Source of the DNA: Saposhnikovia divaricata
Lineage: Eukaryota; Streptophyta; Magnoliopsida; Apiales; Apiaceae
Direction of reading: 5' to 3'
Assembly (NCBI GenBank): GCA_036435485.1
Contig: CM071596.1
Location: 17,696,001 to 17,760,000, forward strand
DNA: 64,000 nucleotides
This document shows positions 24,780 to 35,612 of this stretch, piece by piece; positions within the stretch are counted from its first letter, which is position 1, and each line of letters starts with the position of its first letter. Under the pieces are notes generated by a model. It did no database searches and had not been told where the DNA came from. It saw nothing but the letters and a program-made list of their open reading frames with translations. Position numbers and translations under genes: made by a program.

Positions 24780-27213
24780 ATTTGATTGGGTCTTGCGTAT
24801 TTAAAGTATTGACCTTTGTCAGGCAAAACAACATTTTTAAGTTTAACCTCTTTAGTCAATAAACATTTAACCTTATAAACAGATTTGAAAATCTTTTGTT
24901 TACTCTTGGGTATCCATGTTTCTCTCGCAGCAGTAACACTTGGGTCATTGACTGGACATTTGACCTGGTAGACATTCTTGGTAATCTTTTGTTTAATCTT
25001 AGGTACAAATGTCTCTCTCCTAACTTGAGGAGGAAAAGCAGTCTTAGATCGAACATTATTGTTCCTGTTCATGTGCTGTCGAGGAGCATTCTGTTTAACA
25101 CATGCATAATTACCATTAAAATAAGCACGCATATTGTTAAATGCACAAGACATACAATTGATAATACCACATGATTTATGATTAGAATCAATAGTAGGCA
25201 TGGTATTTTTCTGTTTTGACTTGTTACTACCTAATCCAGTCTTAGAAGAACTAACTGATTCAACAACTTTGACTGGTACTTTAGGTACATCTTTCTTGGA
25301 TGACACATTTGTTGTGTTAACGTCCTCAACTGATTTAGCCTTAACAAATACTGTGACATTTTTCTTGGATGACATATTCTTTGTATTATAGTTCTTAGCA
25401 GTTTTATCCTTAACACATTTATTCTTAACAAGAACTGTGCCATTTGCAGTATCCTCATTTCTCATTTCTTCATGTATAACCATAGAACGAATATCTGGTG
25501 GACCAGCATCAGATTTTGTAAACATTGGTTTTTCAACATTCTTGAGAATATGTGGTATACCTCTTTCTTTAGCTGGGATAGAATTAGGAGAATGATTACT
25601 CAAAGAACCAACAGCTTGACTGTAATCAAATCCTATTCCTACAGTTTGTTCTACTGCTTGTTTGTTGAAGAATTCTTTAGAAACTTTAACAGTATTATAA
25701 CACGCTCTAACCTGTGTTTCAAGTTCTCTAATCTTGGTTTCTTGTTCAGCAATCCTATCAACTTGTTTTACCATGTATTCTCCTAGACCCTTTTCTCTGT
25801 AGTTAAGTCGAGCTATTTCTTCTATATTCTTATCTTGATTAACCTGCACCTTTTTTAAATCTAACATTTGATTTTTAAGGTTAGTGTTAACAAGATTTAT
25901 TCTCTCGTACCCTCTTTGTGCATTATTCAAGGAACTACGTAAACTATCAATTAACTGAGCATCAGTAAGAATTACCGGAGTGGTATAATAAGTTGAAGAT
26001 TCAGCATTTGCCACCAACGCAAAGTTTCCATATTCTTCATCTTCGCTATTTGTATCATCCCAGCTTTTACCAGCAGCCACATAAGCTCTTCCACTTTTCT
26101 TCTTTTCAGAAGCATAATCTTTCTTCTGTGCTTGCTTGGGTTTCAGACACTCAGTAGCAAAATGTCCCAACTCATTACAATTGAACAACGGATTTTGCTT
26201 CTGTCAACAGTTCCAGTTTTATAACCTCCCCTGTTACTAGAGGATGAAGAACCTCCTCTCTGAAATCTGTTATTTGACTTAAACCTGAACTTTGGATTTC
26301 TTCTGAATCTGAAGTTACTAAATTGTCTCACCATCATTTCCATAGATTCATCTTCCAATTGATCCAGCTCTTCAAGTGAATAGAATTCTTCACCATCCTG
26401 AGTAGCTGGTGTTTGGCCAAGTTCTACTTCAGTTTGTTCCTTGTTGAAACTGATAGGTTGAACAACTTTAGTTTCCACTTCCTTAGGAACCTCAACCACT
26501 AGAGCTGTAGAAGAATTTGCCATTCTGCCTTTGCCATAGAATTCCTTTTGCTGTACTTGTTCTAATTCATATGTTTTCAGAACACCAAACAGCCTTTCAA
26601 GAGCAACCTGAGTTAAATCTCTAGATTCTCTAATGGCAGTGATTCTATGCTCCAAGTGAGTAGGCATTGTTAGTAAAAACTTCATGTTGATCTCCTTCTG
26701 AGTATATTGCTTGCCATGAACTTGCAAGTTGTTGATTATCTTGTTATACCTTTCGAACACTTCCTGAATGCCTTCATTAGGGCCAGCTCTAAAGTGTTCA
26801 TATTCAGAAGTTAGAATTTGTAGTCTATTTTCCTTGACTTCATCAGTCCCTTCATTAATGACCTCAATAGTTTCCCAGATGTGCTTAGCAGTTTTACAAT
26901 TCCTCACATGGCTATACATTACAGCATCTAGGGAATCCAATAGAATGAGTCTCAAGTTTTTATCCAATCCAGCTTCCTCCTTATCTTCAGAGGTATAGTT
27001 CTTAGGGTCCTTTGGATAGGATTTGGAAGGGACTGTTACAGTTCCATTTACAACTGTTTCAGTATCATGTTGCATGGGAGTCACTGGTCCATTTTCCAAA
27101 ACCCACAAAAATCTTGGGTTTGCTACATCAAGAAATAACTCCATTTTGTTTTTCCACATATCATAGTTATCTTTATTAAAGATAGGAATTTTAACATTGC
27201 CTTTGGCTGACAT
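24758..27213 (-). pseudogene. gag of copia element A, frameshifted in the zinc knuckle
   Basis: It starts MSAKGNVKIP at 27213. The UBN2-type domain (NYDMWKNKMELFL) covers the first 220 residues or so. Near 26185 one T is missing relative to B, which throws the frame out just before the CCHC box; the box itself is intact in the other frame (FNCNELGHFATEC at about 26186-26148). The C-terminal part (to 24758) has helical repeats with VFVKAKS-like units and a CGIINCMSCAF motif. It ends IWVPKKV. The frameshift could be real or an assembly error. Confidence 0.88.
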
Positions 27214-27296
27214 GATGAATTTTTAAGAGAGTTAAAAATTCGAGCTTGATTTTTGATTGAGTAAAAATAGGATCTTGATTTGTGTATCAATTAATA

Positions 27297-27309
27297 GGCT
27301 CTGATACCA
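27297..27309 (-). other. Primer binding site of A (initiator Met tRNA)
   Basis: On the minus strand TGGTATCAGAGCC lies 2 nt from the LTR edge at 27312. Confidence 0.9.
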
Positions 27310-27311
27310 AT

Positions 27312-28740
27312 TGTTAGGTCCGATAAGATTGTAGAAGGGGGGGTTGAATACAATCTATACCATTTTCTCAAAATTTATTCCTTAAATAATTTTCACTTAA
27401 ACGAATATTTTTGTGCGGAATAATATAACAAAAATTTCAAGTTGAATATAGCAATATATTAACTTGATGGGTGTTACAAAATCAGTCCAAATGATTATCA
27501 AGTAATTAATAACTAATTAGAAAATTCAACATGAACTTTGCTAATTTAGTTAATAAAATCAAGATATCAATTTGTGAACTAGGAAACTTAATTCGCTAGT
27601 AGTACAAGAATCACAAGTAAACAAGTTCCAATTGATAGGATATTACAACTGAGATGAACTTGAATTTACAGAATTAAATTTGAAGGTGTTCTTGAGCTTG
27701 AGAGAGAGAGAGAAAATAGTTGCTGTGTGTAATTTTCTTGTTTAGCTCGACTGGTTCTAATCCTTCTACATTCTTCTGCCTTATATACACAGCCATAGTC
27801 ATATTACTTGATTTAAACTGATATGACAATCATTTTACACTAATATGACAATCGGTATGACTATCAAATCAATGTAATATGACTGTCAAGCTTAAATATG
27901 ACTTTCGGTATAACTTATCTAGTCAATATAACATTCGGTATAACTTACCAAATGAATATAACATTCAGTATAACTTACCAATTGAATGAAATATGACTAT
28001 CTCCCTTGAACTTCATATGACTATCTCCTTTGAACTGAATATGACTATCTCCTTTATAAACTGAATATGACTATCGGTATAACTATCAGTTTGATAGTTA
28101 TATCATCATATTTTTCAGTTTATAATTAATTAAATGACTTATTAAAAATCATTTAACTAATTAATCCTTTTTCATATTAATTCTTATTTAATTAATCTAA
28201 TAACCACTTTAACAAATATATTAATTCTTATAGAATTAATTTATTTATTAACTTAATTACTTGACTTAATCAATTAAAATAGAATTAATATAAATTCTTT
28301 ACTAGTCAATATTCCGCTGAAAACCACGTAATTATAATAAGGAACATACACTGGCATGATGTTGACGTTCGATGTACTGTCTGGTTCATGAACGACTAAC
28401 TCCAATCTCTGTTCTTCATCGTGACTTTTAACACTGTGGTCTTTTTATACTCTTCACTCTCATCAATCATTCGGTACTGAAATTGTTTCTTGTCACTAAT
28501 AGAAATCTCTGTCTTCTTAAATGAATCCACTTGTTTCAATGCTACCTTGAGGCCTGATCAGATATCTGAATCTTCTTCCAGTGTAAAACATCAAAACTAT
28601 AGATTGACTTGTTGATTTTTCTTCTGACGGTTATCATCTTTTGAGATTCCTGTGACAGTTGATATTATTTACTTATTACAATCTAGTTTAATTGGATTAG
28701 GATCCTCGAACTACAAATAGGCTGAGTCATATGCCTTTTA
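27312..28740 (-). repeat. 5' LTR of copia element A
   Basis: TGTTAGGTCC to CTTTTA; the expected terminal CA is TA (C to T at 28739). It carries the same motif array (about 27825-28110) and TATATAAG box as the 3' LTR. About 20 substitutions and a GA-repeat length change separate it from 1628-3053. Confidence 0.95.
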
Positions 28741-29291
28741 GTATGTCTGTAAAGACATTTGGTTCATAAAAGAACTACCTACCGATGGATCTTTTCGTAA
28801 AATGGAAGATTCACCAGTTGCTCCCGTCAATTCAACCTTATTTATATTTTCACTCATTTGATAAGAAAGAATTGTTTCACTAACAGTTGTCGTTACCTCA
28901 GGTTTATTGGGTTTACTCCGTTTAAATTGAGGTAGAGCGGCTGATGTAACTAACTCCTTATGTGGTGCTGCTGAGGCATTATCTTCCTCAATAATGTGTA
29001 TGGCTGGTCGTTTAAGTGACAATTGAGGTGTAGGAGTTTGTTGTGTTTGCATTTGTAGAATGGGCTCTTCGACCTGTGTTAGAGTCGGTGGGATTTCCTG
29101 CTCTTGGCCGGGTAAGATGGCCACTGGGGGTTGTAGAAACTGTATTTCCTGTGACACAACATGCAATACAGAGGTTGGAATAACAGGGATTGAAATATTA
29201 CCTTGTCGTATACTTGCTCTCACTGGTCTTGGTAACAATGGAAGTGGGACAGTCTTTAGATATTCAGTTAGGACTGTAGGCACATCCGTAT
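28741..29291 (-). pseudogene. Middle part of element O's accessory ORF
   Basis: It lies between the hAT-like insertion (its right-hand target duplication is 29284-29291) and the A insertion (GTATG 28741-28745). The frame runs from TDVPTVLTEY through Pro/Gln-rich sequence to MSLQTY. This is the proline-rich hinge of the protein. A longer ORF in this frame (to 29583) is an artefact of reading into the hAT-like element and its TA microsatellite. Confidence 0.78.
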
Positions 29292-29510
29292 TAGGGATGG
29301 GAAAAAAATCCGATCCGACGGATACCCGATCCGAAATCCGAAATTTTGGATAATCCGAACCCGATTTTTTGGATTTGGATTTGGATATGATTTTTAGACC
29401 CGAAAATTTTTGGATTTGGATTTGGATATTAGCTATACCGATCCGAAACCCGATCCGAAACCTGAAAACCGAACCAAACCCGACCTGGACCCGAAACCCG
29501 AAAAAAACCC

Positions 29511-29552
<42 letters not shown>

Positions 29553-30624
29553 TAAATTTAATTTTAAATTTATACATATCCAAGTATTCATGCTAACTAT
29601 TTTTGTGATGATATTACATAATTTTCTAATAATTTATTTTTCTCACTTTTTTAAGTAGTTTGTAGAATTACTTGATAAATTAATTAAAATTAAGAAAAAA
29701 AGTCAAATTTTGATTTAAAATTCATACACAATCAAGTAGTCATACTAACTAATATTTACGGGTTACATTATTAGAAATCAAGTATTATTTACGGGTTACA
29801 TTATTAGTAGCCTTAATATTATTAATAATATAAATAAAGTTTATTTAGTATTTATTGTATTCCAATCTAACCTACCCCGTAACTAACCCCCCCCAATTCT
29901 ATCTTAATCTACCCGAACCCACCCCCACCCGTGACCTCTCTTTCTCTCTCATCTTAGGTCTCTCTCCACCCTCTCCCTGTTCTTCATCCCCACTACAAAT
30001 CAAGCCACAGTTTCTATATGACTTTGGCATCCAAATCGTGAGTTCTAATAACCAAATTGAAGCTCTGCAAATCCTCTTCCTTTTTAAATCATCAAATAGC
30101 CGTTTTGGTAACTTTTAATTTTCGGCTTAAATTCATTATTGAATTTTGGTTGATTATTAATTGTTGTTGATAGTATATATGTATAGATCGTTGAATGTTA
30201 AAGCTATTCATGTAAATATTTTGAGTTTCTGGGTTGTTTGAGTTCGCCGGAAAATTTATAGATTTGACCGGAATTTGTTGTAGATGATTGTTTTAAAGTT
30301 TTAATTGTATGAATGAATATATCGGTGTAAGTATGGTAGCATATGTTTATGTTCGAATTTTCTGGGCATTTTGCTTCTCGTCGGATTTTATTATTTTCGC
30401 CGAATTTTCTTGTTTAAATTGCTGATTTTCGGGTTTTGGATTTCGGATTTCGGATATCCATATCAGATCTTTCAGGTTTCGGATTTCGGGTATCCATATC
30501 AGATCCGAAATTTTCCGGATTTCGGGTATATCTGAATCCGATCCGAAATCCGTTGGATCGGATTTGGATATTAATTTTCGGGTATTGCCATATCCGAGCC
30601 GATCCGACTCGTTTCCCATCCCTA
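29292..30624. mobile_element. Non-autonomous hAT-like element, 1,333 bp
   Basis: Terminal inverted repeats TAGGGATGGGAAA / its complement (left at 29292, right ending 30624) are flanked by a perfect 8-bp duplication ATCCGTAT (29284-29291 and 30625-30632). Both subterminal regions are packed with CCGAA / TTCGG and ATCCG units, as is typical of hAT transposase binding regions. The inside is AT-rich with a CT-rich block (29925-30000), and no transposase ORF is seen. It was inserted in O's accessory ORF. Confidence 0.85.
29513..29550. repeat. (TA)n microsatellite in the hAT-like element
   Basis: An uninterrupted AT dinucleotide tract of about 38 bp. It creates spurious Ile-Tyr ORFs on both strands. 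Confidence 0.95.
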
Positions 30625-31383
30625 ATCCGTATAGTTCTTATTGCTTATATAATTAATTGCATTCGTCTTCATGTAAGAACATTCCACCTTTCGACCATTT
30701 TCCAAGCGTACCCTGTCTTCATCATTCAAAAAATCATTTAATATTAGCTGTAGAAACCTTGGATATAGACATTTGATATTTTGAGTCCGAACATCTCTTG
30801 TTCCCAAGTGTTTCATCTTTAAAATGATTTGACCAAGCACTATTTTTCCAAAATTAATCCTCAAATTATTGGCGACCGCATACCCTATTTTTTGAATAAA
30901 TTCAGGTTTTCGATCTTGATTTGTTCTAGTTGAGGAAAAAACATGGTTAAGAGTGTGAAAGAAAAAATTCCAGTACTGGGTTAGAAACGTTCTGAAGAGA
31001 TTACCAGTATTGAAATTGCCATCATGGTACCTTATAAAACGAAAGAACATTTCAATCTGTTCAGGTGTAGGATCAAAAATGATATTTTCCATAGGAAAAT
31101 GAAGAATTCGATTAACATCTCTTTCAGTAACCCTAATCGACCTACCAAACAGTCGATATGTAATTGAATACACGTCCTGTCTAGAAGTGTTAACCGCACT
31201 ACAATATAGTTCACGCAATGCATCATAGTTAAGCTGCACTGGTGTAACTAATGCATAGTGAATTAATGAATGTTCATTCAGAAATTGTGTCCAAGCCCGA
31301 AATTGCACATCCTGGATGGTTTCGATTTGCTTAATGGAAACAGAATTACCTTTAACAATTGAAAAACTTCCCTGCAATGCCAT
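30625..31383 (-). pseudogene. N-terminal domain of element O's accessory ORF
   Basis: The start was chosen at MALQGSF (31383) rather than the upstream in-frame ATG at 31413, because A and B start at the equivalent place. Residues align with A and B over the whole domain: W..FLNEHSL, YWNFFFHTLNHVF, LRINFG and YPRFLQLILN. The frame continues across the hAT-like insertion into 29283-28741. No stop is seen in this part. Function unknown; the domain resembles plant Transposase_32 by pattern (inference). Confidence 0.8.
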
Positions 31384-31413
31384 TTTCAAAACTTTGAGGA
31401 AATTGAAAAGCAA

Positions 31414-32197
31414 GGGTTAGTTTTTATAAAGGATGATTCGTATAACAAGAATATGAAATCCTCTCTAAAAACCACCAGCTAGATTGTGAGATCTTTCCGG
31501 TCAAAGCTTGAAATTTTCAGCAATTGTGTGTATATGCTCTGTATGTATATCTGAAAAATGATGATGTTAAACACAAACAAAAACTCATCATTTATAAGGT
31601 TTCAAGGATTAGTGGGTTAGGTGTGATGGTGACAGGTTATGTTGAATAACACTGGTCAATAATTTCTCACCTAAACTCATCATTTATAAGGTTTCAAGGA
31701 TTAGTGGGTTAGGTGTGATGGTGACAGGTTATGTTGAATAACACTGGTCAATAATTTCTCACCTAATCAACCTAATTAGCCGAAAAACATCTTATCAGCC
31801 GAAAAACATCTTATCACCGAAGCCTATCAGCCTATATACACACACACACACACACACATACTTATTATTTCTAGTTATTGTGGATTTAAAATAATCAATC
31901 AATAATTCAAGAATTATTCCACAATAATCAGACAAACTCACAATTAAATAGACATAAAATTAACAAAATATCATTAATTGATACATGTCAATAAAATATT
32001 TATTTAATTATGATACAATTAACACAATTATTTACTAACTAATTACCATAAAAGATAACATTTATAAGCATGGCAATTAATATAGAGATAACTGTAAGAT
32101 GAGGACTGGATGCAAAGTAAATTCACAAGTCCTAAAAATATGGACATTTAAAATACTTATGAATTTATAACAAATTGCAGTTATTGATTATCCAAAA
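31414..32197 (-). repeat. Pol-accessory ORF spacer of O with a 92-bp tandem duplication
   Basis: Noncoding. Two adjacent, essentially identical 92-bp units lie at 31581-31672 and 31673-31764 (beginning AAACTCATCATTTATAAGG). A second small direct repeat (AGCCGAAAAACATCTTATC) follows near 31779-31816, then a (CA)n tract at 31837-31857. TATA-like ATATACACAC lies near 31528-31540. The motif array of A and B is not seen here. Confidence 0.85.
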
Positions 32198-35100
32198 TTA
32201 ATTAGACGGATTTAACATCCCAAGTTCACCAACTAACATGGAGAAAGTGGATTCATCCAGTGGTTTAGTAAAGATGTCTGCAATTTGTTGATCTGTGGGA
32301 ACAAAATATAATACCACAGTTCCATTCATGACATGCTCTCGTAAGAAATGATACCTGATATCAATGTGCTTAGTCCTGGTATGTTGAACTGGATTGTTAG
32401 CAATGGCAATGGCACTCGTGTTGTCGCATAGAATTGGAATTTTGTCCAACATGAGTCCATAGTCCTGAAGTTGATTCCTCATCCACGGGATCTGAGCACA
32501 ACAACTACCTGCCGCAATGTGTTCTTCCTCGGCTGTCGAGGTAGTTACTGAGTGTTGCTTCTTGTTGTACCAAGATACCAATCTCCTTCCAAGAAACTGA
32601 CAACTTCCAGAAGTACTCTTGCAATCAATCTTGCAACCAGCATAATCAGAGTCTGTATAGCCAACCAGGTCAAAACCCGTATCCTTAGGATACCAAATTC
32701 CAAGATTCGGAGTACCCTTAAGATATCTCAAGATACGCTTCACGGCTATCAGATGTGATTCTTTAGGATCAGCCTGGAATCTAGCACATAAACAAGTTGC
32801 GAACATAATATCTGGTCTACTAGCAGTTAAGTATAAGAGAGAGCCGATCATACCTCGATACTTCGTGATGTCAACTGACTTATCAGATTTGTCTTGATCA
32901 ATCTTGATAGCAGTTGGCATCGGGGTCTTGGCAGTAGCTGCTTCTTCCATCCCATACTTCTTCAGAAGATCCTTTATGTATTTTGACTGGCAGATGAAAA
33001 TACCATCAGGCTTCTGAACAACTTGAAGTCCAAGGAAGAAGGACAGCTCACCCATCATGCTCATCTCGTACTTGCTCTGCATTAGCTTAGCAAATCTCTT
33101 GCATAACAAATCATTAGTAGAACCAAATATTATATCATCCACATATACTTGCGCCAGAATTATATCATTTTTATGCTTTTTATGAAAAAGCGTTTTGTCG
33201 ATGATACTTCTTGTAAAACCATTTTCAAGAACTTGGAGAGAGTATCATACCATGTTCGAGGGGCTTGCTTGAGACCATAGAGAGCTTTGAAGATAAAGTA
33301 CACAAAACCTTCAAATTCCTTGTCTTCGAACCCAGGGGTTGTTCAACATAGACTTCTTCTTCTAGATCTCCGTTCAAAAATGAACTCTTCACATCCATCT
33401 GAAAAACCTTAAAGTTGGAGTGTGCAGCAAATGCTAAGAACATCCTGATTGCTTCAAGCCCTGCAACTAGAGCATAGGTTTCATCATAATCAGTTCCCTC
33501 TTCTTGAGAGTAACCCTTTGCTACCAATCGAGCCTTGTTCCTCGTAATAATACCATTTTCATCCAATTTATTCCTAAACACCCATCTAGTGCCAATTACA
33601 TATTTATCTTTTTGTTTTGGCACCAGCTTTTAAACTTTCTACCTCTCGAACTGATTGAGTTCTTCCTGCGTTGCAGTTACCCAATCTGGATCATCTAGAG
33701 CTTCATCAACCTTTTTAGGTTCAATTTGAGATAACAATCCTGCGAAATTGCATTCATTCTGTGTTGCTCTTCTAGTCTGTACACCCGTGTCCGGTTCACC
33801 AATGATCTGTTCAAAGGGATGCACTCTACTCCATACCATTTGTCTCGGCAGATTTGATCTTGATGATTCCCCAAGTTCATAATTGTGTTGAGTGTGGTGA
33901 CTAGTAGATCCAAAATCATTGTTTGCTCCCCCTGAGTTATTGCTTTCAGAGTTTAAAGATTCATTAGTAGCAGATGTTTCTTCACTTGATTGGGGTTCAT
34001 CGTTCACTTGCTCCCCCTCAACATGTGCTGCTGTCTGATCTACTGGTATAGATTGAACAATAGAGTCTGAAAGAGTATCAGAATTTTGTAGATCAGCATT
34101 TATTTCTTCATTCTCAAATCTCATCTAGTCATGTTCATCAAAATCTTCAAGTCCTGTTATCTTCTTATCATCAAAAGACACATGGATAGATTCTATGACC
34201 ACTTTTGTTCTTAGATTGTAGACTATGAATGCTTTTGTGGATAGTGGGTATTCAACAAAGATTCCTTCGTCAGCTTTTAAATCAAATTTGGAAAGCTGTT
34301 CTGGATGAGTCTTAAGAACAAAACACTTACATCCAAACACATGAAAGTATTTCGGGTTCGGCTTCTTATTTTTCACCATCTCATATGGTGTTTTACTATG
34401 CTTGTTTATGAGTGTAGCATTCTGTGTGAAACAAGCAGCTTGCACAGCTTCAGCCCAGAAGTAAGTTGGCAGCTTTGCTTCATCAAGCATGGTCCTTGCA
34501 GCTTCTATGAGAGTCCTGTTTTTTCTCTCTACTACTCCATTTTGTTGTGGAGTTCCAGGTGCAGAGAATTCTTGCTTTATTCCATTTTCTTTACAAAACT
34601 CTTCCATGACTGCATTCTTGAACTCAGTGCCATTATCACTCCTTATGATTTTCACTTTATGCTTAGATCCTTTGTCCAGTCGTCTGACATGCTCTGTTAA
34701 GATTGATGCAGTTTCTTCTTTCTTGTGCATGAAATATACCCATGTATATCTGGTGTATTCATCAACAATAACCAAAGCATATCTTTTCTTTCCAATAGAT
34801 ATTATATTTACTGGACCAAATAAATCAACATGCAATAAGTGATATGGCTCAAGAATTGAGGATTCAGTCTTACTTTTGAATGAAGTTTTCCTTTGTTTTA
34901 CCTTTTGACATGAGTCACATAGGCCATCTGGAGTAAAAACTGATTTGGGCAATCCTCTCACAAGATCTTTCTTCACTAGCTCATTAATGCTGTTGAAATT
35001 CAGATGAGAAAGTCTCTTGTGCCAATCCCAGCTTTCTTCAATTGATGCTCTACTCAGTAGACAGATTTCAGAGCCATCAGAGTTTGTTGAAAGCTTGGCT

Positions 35101-35438
35101 TCATAAATGTTACCATGCCTGTATCCCTTCTGAACAACTTTTCCTGTAGATTTGTTTACAACTTCACCGTGTTCTTCAAAGAAATCCATATGATAACCTC
35201 TGTCACAGATTTGACTCACACTTAGTAGATTATGTTTAAGTCCTGGGACTAGAGCTACAGTTTCAATGATGACATTCCCAAGATTGATATTGCCATATCC
35301 CAGAGTCCTTCCTATGTTTCCATCTCCATAAGAAACACTTGGGCCAACTTTCTCCACAAATTCTGATAGCAGGGCTTTATTTCCAGTCATGTGTCCTGAG
35401 CATCCACTGTCCAGAACAAGGATATTTTTCCTGTTACC
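32198..35438 (-). pseudogene. pol of copia element O, multiply broken
   Basis: Protease-integrase (35438-34128) contains DSGCSGHMTG, the HHCC region (HKRLSH, CDSCQK), and integrase motifs HVDLFGP, RSDNGTEF and ERKNRT. TAG at 34125-34127 and two stops near 33630-33640 interrupt the linker and RT start. A frameshift near 33345 follows VEQP. The C-terminal RT with YVDD and the RNase H (33142-32198) are in another frame. RNase H shows YTDSDYAG but AEEEHIAA where the others have AEAEYIAA. It is homologous to A and B but clearly a separate, older family. Confidence 0.9.
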
Positions 35439-35612
35439 CTACAATTAAAAAGACCACTAATGATTAGTTTTAAGGACCCAGACTTGCTTGGATCCTTTGA
35501 CCTTATTAAGTTTGTTATCAGAGTTTGTGCTAACATTCTTTTTATCAGAATTTATACATGTAGAATCAATCTTGAATTTATTCAAAGAGGGTTTAAGTTC
35601 ATAATAATCATA

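Larger units (their letters stand above)
1628..28740 (-). mobile_element. Ty1/copia Sirevirus-like element A, interrupted by element B
   Basis: LTRs are 1628-3053 (3') and 27312-28740 (5'), about 1.43 kb each with about 20 differences by eye. The target duplication GTATG is at 1623-1627 and 28741-28745. Without B the element is about 13.57 kb. The PBS matches initiator-Met tRNA. pol is open across the B insertion (3,273 nt, 1,091 codons by arithmetic), so the B insertion is its only visible pol lesion. gag has a 1-nt frameshift in the zinc knuckle and the accessory ORF has three in-frame stops. One LTR terminal base is changed at 28739 (CA to TA). Confidence 0.95.

Noticed and set aside
24758..24780. 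A 23-nt GT...AG intron fusing gag and pol in A
   Set aside because: It restores the frame on paper but is far below known plant intron sizes. I keep only the acceptor-like signal as a finding.
28738..29583. A 281-codon ORF starting in Ile-Tyr repeats
   Set aside because: Its N-terminal part is a read-through of the hAT-like element and a (TA)n tract. Only the part left of 29291 belongs to O's accessory ORF.
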